A model generated the notes under the pieces. It was not told the origin of the DNA. It worked only from the letters and a program-made list of their open reading frames with translations, and did not search any database. Both the position numbers and the translations under genes were made by a program. This document shows positions 40,892 to 49,440 of a DNA stretch of 64,000 nucleotides, in pieces (position 1 is the stretch's first letter; each line of letters starts with the position of its first letter). The DNA is from Strigamia acuminata. Taxonomy: Eukaryota > Arthropoda > Chilopoda > Geophilomorpha > Linotaeniidae. The stretch is taken from NCBI GenBank assembly GCA_949358305.1, contig OX442314.1, positions 61,017,369 through 61,081,368 of the forward strand, read 5' to 3'.

Positions 40892-43800
40892 ATGGCAGAC
40901 AATATCCGAGTAACGGATTCCGACTCCGACGCGAACAAGAGAGCCGGCAGTCGTAAAGGCGCCGACTATCACTTGCGATCTGGAGGTCCCTTACCCAAAG
41001 CCTCAGCGCACGAAGCGAGGCAAAAACGGCGCAAGCCTAAACCCGATCGCAGAAGCGCATCAGAGGCATCGCACCCGTCTCGTCCCGAGACGAGGCAGCG
41101 ATTGGACGAGACAGAGCGGGGTGAAGAGCAATCTCACTCCAAACTGCCGCGTTCTAACCGTGACGGCGAGACGAGCGGAAACGAGGTTTTATCCCGTAAC
41201 CCATCGCCTCGTCTAACGCACGACACCGAGGTGGGCAGTCCGAAAGCGGCGTCTCCGATACAAAAGACGGCCTCAAACACGACAGCTAATTCGGCACTAA
41301 ACACGCCAATTACGCAAAGCCGCCCAGCTTCGGTCAGGTCCGAAGGACACAAGTCCAATGCGTCAAAAACTGAGCGTGTTCCGAGCCAGCCTTACAGCGT
41401 CTCGGCCACATTGGTTGACACGATGCAGTTGGCACAGGCAGAAGGTGTGCGATACACTCTGCCAACGGGAAAAATAACTGTGTACGAAACATTACAAATC
41501 GTACGTGCAGCTTTAAGAGCGCACAGGTTATCCCCAGAAATCACCGTTGTTGAAGACGCATACGCTCAACAAATGGTAGACTCCGCTCAATTCGAAGCGG
41601 ATGCCGAGAATGAGGCCCGACAAGCCATCCGCGAGAGAAAGCGGAAGCTGGCGGAAAGAGAAGCGCGAGCTCTCGAGTACGGCAAATCCCAGCGCGTTCC
41701 GACTACTCCAGAAGAAGTCGAAATAGTTGATCGAGCCTTACATGCACATCGTTATGCATTCCGTTCTCAACAAGAAGCTGAACAAGCTTTCATGACTAGG
41801 CTGCAACGAGACAAACCAAAATCCGTTCGCAAGCCAGAAGTTAGCTCGTCCGAATTGTCCGACGAGAGCGTAGAAGGCGACCCGAAGCGCACGCCGAAGG
41901 TCAGCCCCAAACCCGAGCGAAAAAAGGAAGTGCCAGTCACTCCACGCAAACGGGAAGTCTCGACCGAACAACGCGTTCGACCTCGCATGATGGCGTTAGA
42001 CGATAACACTAACAACGCTATCAACCGATTAATAAATGCGAACAACGCGCGTCGTAACGAAGAACAGACTCACACGAGCCGACAACGCGACGACCCGCGG
42101 GGTAACGACTGGCAACAGCCGGTACCCATCCTCAAAGACGACGGACCTTCGAGAAAACCTTCCGAAGACCGCGCATCGTCACGAGAGGAACGTCAACGCG
42201 AGAGAGGACAGCAACAGTATCACTACGGAAACAGTGATTCGTCGTCGGATGAACTGGAGTCGAATGCACCCAGTCATCACGATTCGGAGAGAGGTTCCGG
42301 AGAAAGACAAAGGGAAAGAGAACGCGATGAACGGAGGGAAAGGGAACGTGACGACCGTCGTAGGGGCCGGAAAGAGTCAAACTCTTCACGGCGCAACCCA
42401 CCACGCCGTTCACCGTCTCCCGACCCCAGCTCCGACCCCTCGTCCAACGACGACAGACGAAATGATAAATCCGGTAATCGCCGGAAGAGATCCAACTCTC
42501 CGCGCGATAGAGAGAAACGACGTCGATCGGAAAATAGCGACCACCGACGGGAGGAGTTTCAGGACCTTCCCCGACAAAGCGCGTTTACCGATTCGACGGG
42601 TCGGCAGTATACGATGGGAGAGCTTGGAAGAGCCCTGCTTGGCTCGTTAAAAGCCGAAGGAATCGATCTGAGCAAACGAAATGATCGTAATCGTAACACT
42701 GGTGACCGCGTAAAGAAAAAATACGCTGTCTCCCGACGTGACACCATGAGTGTTACCGGGAATATTAGGTGGCAATTTTATATTCAGAACCGTTTCGACG
42801 GGTCATGGAAAGCGGGAGATCGCTTCCTTGACGAAGTAATTCGGATTAAGACTGCCACTAAAGCCACCGTAGGAGACATGCTCACCCACGGTATTGTCGA
42901 GCTAATGACAGGCTCGGCACGTGAGTGGTACCAAGGATTGAAAGGCGTCAATTGGGACGACTTTTTAATGAGATTCGACCTGCGCTACGGCGAGACACCC
43001 GAAGAGGTGAGCCGAAAGATGCGAGGTCTTCGCCAGATGCCTGGTGAAACCATAATGGATTACGACATTCGCGCCAGATTGTTGTTCGAAAAGGCCCCGA
43101 TGGAATTTCATGCCACGGGATTCAACCTTTTCTTTCTCGGCGGTTTGTCGGAATACTCGCAACGGGTGCTACTTGAAGAAAGGGCACCGACAGGAGGCAG
43201 CTACGAAGAAATGAGCGCCTTCCTGTTCGAGAACACGATAGATATCGAGAAGAGATATTATTCCGCTTTACCAGAAGCGGAGAAAGCAGCAACCGCTAAA
43301 CGTCTCAAGTTGAGTGCGGAAAGATATGGGGCGACAGACAAAATCATGCGCCCTACTGAATATCTTAGCGGTATAATGGAGCTGGCAGAAGCTAGCGTTG
43401 GTTTACAAATAAAAAATAAACTGACATCCACGCTGCCTTCCAACCCATTGGCCGCCCCTAAAAAGGCACCGACAGCGTCAGCCATGCAAGCGACACTGGA
43501 GGAGGTCAAGGAGGGGGAGGAAGCCGAACAAAATGTCGGAAAATCAGACGAAAAAGAAGAAAAAGACGATTATTCGACGGACGAAGAAATAAGAAGTTAT
43601 CGCGACACCTTATCAACGGGTTGCGATGAGGAAGGACCGCTAGTACATCTCATCCATCGAGATAGAGCGGTAGAAGAATTTCGCGCCAGGTTAAAACCAA
43701 ATGCCGGCCGAATTCCGAAGTATTTTCGAAAAAATTACACGCCACCATCGAAAGTAGACCCTGAAAAAAAGAAATCGATTGAAGCCCCAAGAGACAAATC

Positions 43801-43972
43801 AAATATTCGTTGTTTTAAGTGTAACCAACCGGGTCACTATTCCAATGAGTGCCCAAGAACAGCGAAAGAAGACGCTAAGTTTGACGCGATAATGAAGCAG
43901 ATGGCAGAGATTAAACTCGCCATGGCAAAAAACGAGTCAAAAAACGAGTCAGCGCAGGCGGCGAAGAAATAA
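40892..43972 (+). CDS. gag: Element C Gag
   Basis: 1,026 residues from ATG 40,892 (AAAATGG context); upstream in-frame codons lack ATG. The N-terminal two thirds are very basic and Arg/Ser/Glu-rich, with RERERDERRERERDDRRRGR-type runs. A capsid-like segment follows (VELMTGSAREWYQGLKGVNW, DFLMRFDLRYG, IMDYDIRARLLFEKAP), then an acidic stretch and one zinc knuckle CFKCNQPGHYSNEC. It is larger than most gypsy Gags because of the arginine-rich domain. Two A AAA AAC heptamers lie just before the stop. Confidence 0.9.
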   Translation: MADNIRVTDSDSDANKRAGSRKGADYHLRSGGPLPKASAHEARQKRRKPKPDRRSASEASHPSRPETRQRLDETERGEEQSHSKLPRSNRDGETSGNEVLSRNPSPRLTHDTEVGSPKAASPIQKTASNTTANSALNTPITQSRPASVRSEGHKSNASKTERVPSQPYSVSATLVDTMQLAQAEGVRYTLPTGKITVYETLQIVRAALRAHRLSPEITVVEDAYAQQMVDSAQFEADAENEARQAIRERKRKLAEREARALEYGKSQRVPTTPEEVEIVDRALHAHRYAFRSQQEAEQAFMTRLQRDKPKSVRKPEVSSSELSDESVEGDPKRTPKVSPKPERKKEVPVTPRKREVSTEQRVRPRMMALDDNTNNAINRLINANNARRNEEQTHTSRQRDDPRGNDWQQPVPILKDDGPSRKPSEDRASSREERQRERGQQQYHYGNSDSSSDELESNAPSHHDSERGSGERQRERERDERRERERDDRRRGRKESNSSRRNPPRRSPSPDPSSDPSSNDDRRNDKSGNRRKRSNSPRDREKRRRSENSDHRREEFQDLPRQSAFTDSTGRQYTMGELGRALLGSLKAEGIDLSKRNDRNRNTGDRVKKKYAVSRRDTMSVTGNIRWQFYIQNRFDGSWKAGDRFLDEVIRIKTATKATVGDMLTHGIVELMTGSAREWYQGLKGVNWDDFLMRFDLRYGETPEEVSRKMRGLRQMPGETIMDYDIRARLLFEKAPMEFHATGFNLFFLGGLSEYSQRVLLEERAPTGGSYEEMSAFLFENTIDIEKRYYSALPEAEKAATAKRLKLSAERYGATDKIMRPTEYLSGIMELAEASVGLQIKNKLTSTLPSNPLAAPKKAPTASAMQATLEEVKEGEEAEQNVGKSDEKEEKDDYSTDEEIRSYRDTLSTGCDEEGPLVHLIHRDRAVEEFRARLKPNAGRIPKYFRKNYTPPSKVDPEKKKSIEAPRDKSNIRCFKCNQPGHYSNECPRTAKEDAKFDAIMKQMAEIKLAMAKNESKNESAQAAKK
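43927..43945 (+). other. Duplicated -1 frameshift heptamer A AAA AAC
   Basis: Two copies, 43,927-43,933 and 43,939-43,945, both in the gag frame (GCA AAA AAC and TCA AAA AAC). They lie within a 12-bp tandem repeat encoding KNES-KNES. From either one the -1 frame is open through into pol. Confidence 0.75.
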
Positions 43973-46900
43973 CTTCTCGACCGTCTGCGCCATTCATGAA
44001 GAAGAAGGGGTTTAACAAAGGGTTCGATAAACCGCCACCAGTCAAAGAAATGGGTAGTGCCATAGCTAACGCCCAAATTCAAGACAGGGCCAACAACGCT
44101 TTGCAGGTTATTACCGCAAACGCCGAGGCTGAGGCGGAAGAACCGAACCTACTGCTTGAAGAATTACCTCAAGTAGTCGAAGACACAGAAGAATTTCGTG
44201 TTTTCATGTGCAACGTGGCGGTCGAATATACCAGCCGCCTATGTATGCTGCCCATGACAATAGAACGCGAAAAAATTATGGGACTGCTAGACTCGGGAGC
44301 AGATCGCTCGTTCGTTTCCGAAGACATAGTAGCATCATTGGGTCTCACCGATAAGATAAAAGGCGTTAATAAAAATGTACGTCTAAAAACCGCCAACGGA
44401 ATGGCGCGTCCAAAAGGAGTTATATTATTGACCATGGAGTGGCTCGGAGGGGTAGAACAGCACCCTTTCCTGGTCCTGCCCACGTGCGACAGAATTTTTC
44501 TGTTGGGCTTAGACCTCATGGCGTCAATGGAAATACAACCAAATCCAATAACGAAATCTTGGAATTATATCAGAAATGATAGAGAAAGACCCGCAATTGT
44601 CGTGCCACCAGCTCTTATCAAAGAAGCGGCCGACAAGACACAGTGGGAGAAAGGCCTAAAGAAATTCGTTCAAGACTACGATTTTAAAGCATTCGTAACA
44701 GAATTGCAACGGGACAATGTAGTGGAAACGCTTGTCGCCGACGCCGCTTTAGAATTAAACGAAGCGGCAGCCCTACGAAGGGTCCTACTTAAATATGAGG
44801 GGATCCTGTCGAAAAAACCGGGCCGAACGAATAGGGCTATTCACGAAATTAAATTGACGGATAATAAACCTATACGAGTTGCGTATAAGGGAATGAACCC
44901 GCAAAAACGTGAAATAGTACAAAAAATGTGCCAAGAAATGCTAGACAGTGGCATTGTCTCCGAGGCCCAGGGAGAATACGCGACGCGAGTTGTGCTCGTG
45001 ATGCGCCCGGGCTCGGACCCACGCCTATGCATTGATTACCGCCCATTAAACGCGGTGACAGAGATAGATCCCATACAGATGCCGTCTATCGAATCCATTT
45101 TGAGAGAGCTTAGCCCCTTTTCTTGGGTTACGACGATGGATCTGTCGAAGGGATACTGGCAAGTTGAGATGAGGCCAGAGGATAAGCTAAAAACAGCATT
45201 TTACTCGCCAATTGGACGGTTGATGTTCAACGTCATGCCGTTTGGTTTAGTGAATGCTCCCAGTACCTTTCAGAGACTAATCGAGAGCGTACTGGGTGAT
45301 ATCCTGCATCAGTTCGTGTGGGCATACCTAGATGACATAGTTATTGCCTCTAAAACATTCGAAGAGCACATTGAGCACATCGACCAAGTGCTCACCCGGC
45401 TGGCGAAAGCTGGGTTACACGTTCATCCGGGCAAGAGCAAGTTCTGCCGAAAGGAGCTTGCCTTCCTGGGTTATCGCATTGGAGTCAACGGTTTAGCTAT
45501 TGGCCCCGAAAAAATCGATGCGATTAATCGTTTCCCACCACCCGAGGACGTTAAAGGTGTCCAACGGTTTATGGGAATGATAAACTTCTTCGGCAGGTTG
45601 CTACCGGGTCTAGCTGAAGTGGCAGCCCCAGTTACCGACCTCCTGAAGAATGAAAACGAATTTGTATGGTCAAATGAGTGCAACATCGCATTTAATGCGA
45701 TAAAGAGGATGCTGACGGAAGTCGGCGTAATGCCTCTACCCGACTTAAACCGGCCGTTCATATTACATACGGACGCCAGCAGAGTTGGGTTAGGAGCGGC
45801 GTTGCTCCAAACACACGTGCGCGACGGAGTCGAACAAGACCTGCCGTGCATGTTTATAAGTCGCAAACTCCAAGGCGCTGAAAAAAATTACAACGCCACA
45901 GAGTTGGAGTGTTTGGCAGTTGTGTGGGCTATAAGGAAATTCAGAGATTATCTCGAATATACCAAATTTGTAGTCCACACAGATCATCAAGCGTTACAAT
46001 GGCTGATGAAATTAAAGGAGCCAGCCGGTCGACTAGCCAGATGGCAGTTAGAACTGATGGCATGCGACTTGACCATTCAATACAAGCCCGGCAAATATAA
46101 CGTCGTGGCTGACGCTCTATCAAGGGCACCAGTGTCAGATCCTATCGACGCTGACGATGATGGCGAGGATGATTCCCGCATCATTTACTGCCCGACGAGT
46201 TGTCACCGTTGGGATTTAAGGAAAATAAATGAAATTCCCACCGCGTCTCCAGCAGATGTAAAATTCTGTGGATTCTGGACGCGGTTATACCAACCAGCTG
46301 CTGACAATTACCCAAATGCAAAGAAGGAATTTAAGCTAGAGCGGAGAATAAATGACCCGCTTCTAAGCGCCTTCCACACTCATGTCGGCAAGCAAATGCG
46401 AAGCAATCCCCCGACAAGGGAGGAAATAATTGTGCAACAAAAATTAGACAAAAAATGTCAGGACAGAGCTAGATTCGTACTGACAGGAAAATATCCGCCC
46501 AACTTAACCAGAAGGCAGAAGCGTCGTTATGCACACGAATCCATAGATTACCTATTGGATGACGGCCTTTTGGTGAAACATCACCCAAATCACCAAGATG
46601 ACTTGAGTGAATCGGACACCGCAGTAAAGGTAGTAATACCTGCTTCCTTAATCGGTCGCGTGCTGTGGTTGTTACACGGGCACCCGCTTGCGAGCCATGC
46701 GGGAGTAAGCAGAACACTCTATCGTGCTACACAGCTTTTTCACTGGACAGGGATGAAAAAAGATATTGCTCTTTTTGTCCACCAATGTCAGCGATGTCAA
46801 GCGTGCAAGCCGAGGAGTAAATCACCATTCGAAACTATTTTCTTAGGGCCTTACGCGCCTTTTGATTGTTTAAGTGTCGATGTGATGGGCCCAAAACCCG

Positions 46901-48066
46901 TTACGGGAAATAAAAATGCGTACATTATCGTTATAATGGACGTGGCGACTCGTTGGCCCGAGTTGTACGCCGTCGCTAGACCTTCAGCAGAAAAAATCGT
47001 TGAATGTATCTACGACGTAGCGTTACGTTACGGATTTCCACGTAAAATGATATCCGACAACGGACCCCAATTTATCTCGAAAATTTGGGGTAAGTTTTGT
47101 GAGAAATTCGGGATTGTGGCGTCACATACTTCGACCTACAATCCCAGAACAAATCCCGTTGAGCGACTCAACAGGGACATTAAATATGCACTAAGTATAT
47201 TCACTGACATCCACAATAAGTGGGATGAATACTTGAGGGAGATCGCGTTCAGCATACGAACAACAGTCTCGAGGACGAGAGATTTTTCTCCGGCCTACCT
47301 CAACTTCGCCCGGGAGCTACGAGTGCCTTGGGACCCACGAGTGGCAGAGTCAGTAAATGTGGTGGACCCTGAGAAACCACATGAGTACGTGTATAAATTG
47401 GAGCAAACCATCTCCAACACGTACAAGCACATGATGGCGCACATCTTTAATATGCGCGACCGCATTTTACAAGATAAAAGCGGTAGAAAATTTGTGAATT
47501 TCGAGATCAATGATTTGGTGTGGAAAGACACACACATCCTCTCAAATGCAGCGAGAGGAATCACCGCCAGCTTGGCCGACAAGAGAGATGGTCCGTATGT
47601 GATCATCGGCAAGCATGGCGGTAACGCGTATAAACTACGTAAGCTCGAGGACAATACCGAGCATAAGTCGATCCAGGTACGAGAGTTAACTCCGTACATT
47701 CCGGAATTCCCGCAAGAAATGTGGGCAAAAGGCCAAGTCAAGTCTAAAACTGACGGCCAAATCGTCGATATGTTCGCTGGCGAGTCGGAAAAAGCACCGC
47801 CAAGTGACAACGAGGAGTATTTCGACGCCCCTTCACCACCGGTAAACGAGATAGTTGAATCCGTTCCGGATCCAATTTTGGTCGGGGGGGAAACAGGAGA
47901 AACTCCTGAAACAAACACAAAAAACACGGATAAAAAAGAAAACAATAATGAGGAGGTACAGACACAAAAAACAACAAAAAATATCGTACCTGTCTCGACT
48001 CATCACCTGCGGCCCCGTGGAAGTAATCCGTTTATAAAAGACGGAAAGGTCGTAGGAAAGGAGTAG
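43945..48066 (+). CDS. pol: Element C Pol polyprotein, -1 frame
   Basis: About 1,370 residues after the frameshift (first ATG 43,996). Counted from that ATG: protease LLDSGADRSFVS near residue 97; RT MPFGLVNAPSTFQ and YLDDIVIAS near 443; RNase H HTDASRVGLGAALLQ and HTDHQALQWL; integrase HHCC (GHPLASHAGV ... CQRCQACK) and DDE residues in SVDVMGPKP, ISDNGPQFIS and PVERLNRDIK. The C-terminal part has a DGPYVI (GPY-type) module. No chromodomain. Intact. Confidence 0.94.
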   Translation, partial: RVSAGGEEITSRPSAPFMKKKGFNKGFDKPPPVKEMGSAIANAQIQDRANNALQVITANAEAEAEEPNLLLEELPQVVEDTEEFRVFMCNVAVEYTSRLCMLPMTIEREKIMGLLDSGADRSFVSEDIVASLGLTDKIKGVNKNVRLKTANGMARPKGVILLTMEWLGGVEQHPFLVLPTCDRIFLLGLDLMASMEIQPNPITKSWNYIRNDRERPAIVVPPALIKEAADKTQWEKGLKKFVQDYDFKAFVTELQRDNVVETLVADAALELNEAAALRRVLLKYEGILSKKPGRTNRAIHEIKLTDNKPIRVAYKGMNPQKREIVQKMCQEMLDSGIVSEAQGEYATRVVLVMRPGSDPRLCIDYRPLNAVTEIDPIQMPSIESILRELSPFSWVTTMDLSKGYWQVEMRPEDKLKTAFYSPIGRLMFNVMPFGLVNAPSTFQRLIESVLGDILHQFVWAYLDDIVIASKTFEEHIEHIDQVLTRLAKAGLHVHPGKSKFCRKELAFLGYRIGVNGLAIGPEKIDAINRFPPPEDVKGVQRFMGMINFFGRLLPGLAEVAAPVTDLLKNENEFVWSNECNIAFNAIKRMLTEVGVMPLPDLNRPFILHTDASRVGLGAALLQTHVRDGVEQDLPCMFISRKLQGAEKNYNATELECLAVVWAIRKFRDYLEYTKFVVHTDHQALQWLMKLKEPAGRLARWQLELMACDLTIQYKPGKYNVVADALSRAPVSDPIDADDDGEDDSRIIYCPTSCHRWDLRKINEIPTASPADVKFCGFWTRLYQPAADNYPNAKKEFKLERRINDPLLSAFHTHVGKQMRSNPPTREEIIVQQKLDKKCQDRARFVLTGKYPPNLTRRQKRRYAHESIDYLLDDGLLVKHHPNHQDDLSESDTAVKVVIPASLIGRVLWLLHGHPLASHAGVSRTLYRATQLFHWTGMKKDIALFVHQCQRCQACKPRSKSPFETIFLGPYAPFDCLSVDVMGPKPVTGNKNAYIIVIMDVATRWPELYAVARPSAEKIVECIYDVALRYGFPRKMISDNGPQFISKIWGKFCEKFGIVASHTSTYNPRTNPVERLNRDIKYALSIFTDIHNKWDEYLREIAFSIRTTVSRTRDFSPAYLNFARELRVPWDPRVAESVNVVDPEKPHEYVYKLEQTISNTYKHMMAHIFNMRDRILQDKSGRKFVNFEINDLVWKDTHILSNAARGITASLADKRDGPYVIIGKHGGNAYKLRKLEDNTEHKSIQVRELTPYIPEFPQEMWAKGQVKSKTDGQIVDMFAGESEKAPPSDNEEYFDAPSPPVNEIVESVPDPILVGGETGETPETNTKNTDKKENNNEEVQTQKTTKNIVPVSTHHLRPRGSNPFIKDGKVVGKE

Positions 48067-48546
48067 AAAACGTTACGAGTCGATGGCGACGCTGAAAAAC
48101 AAAAAAATTGACCGATCGACAGCGCTAGCCATCAAAATCCGAGACTCTGAAAATTTCGCTAAGTCCAACAAAGCGGATATCGGTCGAATTCGCGTCACGA
48201 GATGGCGTGGAAACGCGGGACCCGTAGCAAAATTATCGGCACGGGTCGGATACCGCGTGCAAAAGACCCCGTAGCAGCGATCGCGCACGGGCGTAGAAAC
48301 AAAGGAGCCCCGTAGCGTAACATGCGCACGGGCTGTTGCGCACAGTCATAAGCACCTGGTTCTGGAGTAAAATTACCCAGAACCCACCACGATTGCCTCG
48401 TTTTCACCCGGACTTCCGCTAAAATCAGCTGATCGTCGTCCGCACGTGATACACAGCGAGTGCATTTTTAACCAAGTTTTTGATCCATTTTACGAGAAGT
48501 TTTCAAGTTTTTTAATCGTGGTCTGACTGAACGCGCAATCCTCACG
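48067..48546 (+). other. Element C spacer between pol and third ORF
   Basis: It contains a 63-codon ATG ORF (48,083-48,274, basic) without recognised motifs, and the repeated phrase CACGGG(T/C)...GACCCCGTAGCA / CCCGTAGC near 48,220-48,320. It is probably part of the intron or leader of the spliced third ORF. Confidence 0.4.
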
Positions 48547-48639
48547 ATGGATGAGGAAGGAGGGGACGAGGAAATGCTTGAAATACAGCATCATGACGAG
48601 AATTGGGACCCGGACATAAACGTAGTTCCACCCGATCAG
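48547..48639 (+). CDS. Element C third ORF, exon 1 (short acidic exon)
   Basis: 31 codons from ATG 48,547 (MDEEGGDEEMLEIQHH start) to GATCAG|GTAGTA. The donor falls exactly on a codon boundary. Joined to the acceptor at 49,440 it continues in the frame of the large ORF. Unspliced, it would stop after 52 residues. Confidence 0.6.
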
Positions 48640-49440
48640 GTAGTAGTCGGCATCGCCGCACGAGATTTAGCTCCGTGCGGTCGAATTAAAGATACACTTG
48701 ACTAATACTTGACATGAACGCTCTGCGTTCGAAATAGTGTATAATTATTATACTAATATCCACGATCGCGAGAGCGATTGTATTTTCTCCTATTATTTGT
48801 CTTCAAGGACGCGATAGCAGACAAACTGTCGCCTCGCTCCTTGAAGATGACTCACGACAATTGACACGAACGAGACAAAGGAAACGAGCTTTCTTTTTAT
48901 ATTCCAGAAATGGGAATAATTTATTGGATGGATTTTGAAAGAATTTATAGAACGTTGTTTCTATTTTTATTTGCTATTTTATTTGCGAATTTTTTCCCGA
49001 TGACACTAATTTATTATAGATTCGTTTTTTAACTCGACTTTAACTCCGAATTTTTGGAGTTATTATTAGACAAATTTATTTCTTTACAAGTTAATTCACG
49101 ACAAGAACATTTGTTTACATGTTCTAAAATTGTTATTGGAGATTTTCACGAACGATTTCGCGAATTTATTGGTTTAAATACAAATTTACAGTTTAATTTT
49201 AAATTAAACAATCCGAAGAAAAATTTCCGGATTAATACGCTCGATTCCGTCTCGTGGTTATCATTGGACGTGAACCAGATGTGCCAAGAAGACTCTTTTC
49301 TTCCTGACAAGGACGAATCAATGAACAGGAATAGGACTCGACGAGCGGTCGCACGTTTCAGCGACGTTCCTCGAGCCCACCCCCTATTTATCTCCGTGTT
49401 ATTGGCGATTTCATTAATTATTTTGTTTCCATCATTGCAG
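48640..49440 (+). other. Proposed intron in element C third ORF
   Basis: GTAGTA to TTTTGTTTCCATCATTGCAG. Its last part is also open in the frame of the large ORF and would encode a hydrophobic stretch, but it has the composition of a pyrimidine tract. Confidence 0.55.

Noticed and set aside
47295-47945. 216-residue minus-strand ORF
   Set aside because: Antisense shadow of element C pol, no family resemblance.
49054-49440. Hydrophobic N-terminal extension of the element C third ORF as a signal peptide of an envelope protein
   Set aside because: The hydrophobic stretch is the translation of a pyrimidine tract that ends in a clear splice acceptor, there is no ATG at 49,054, and nothing downstream resembles an envelope protein.
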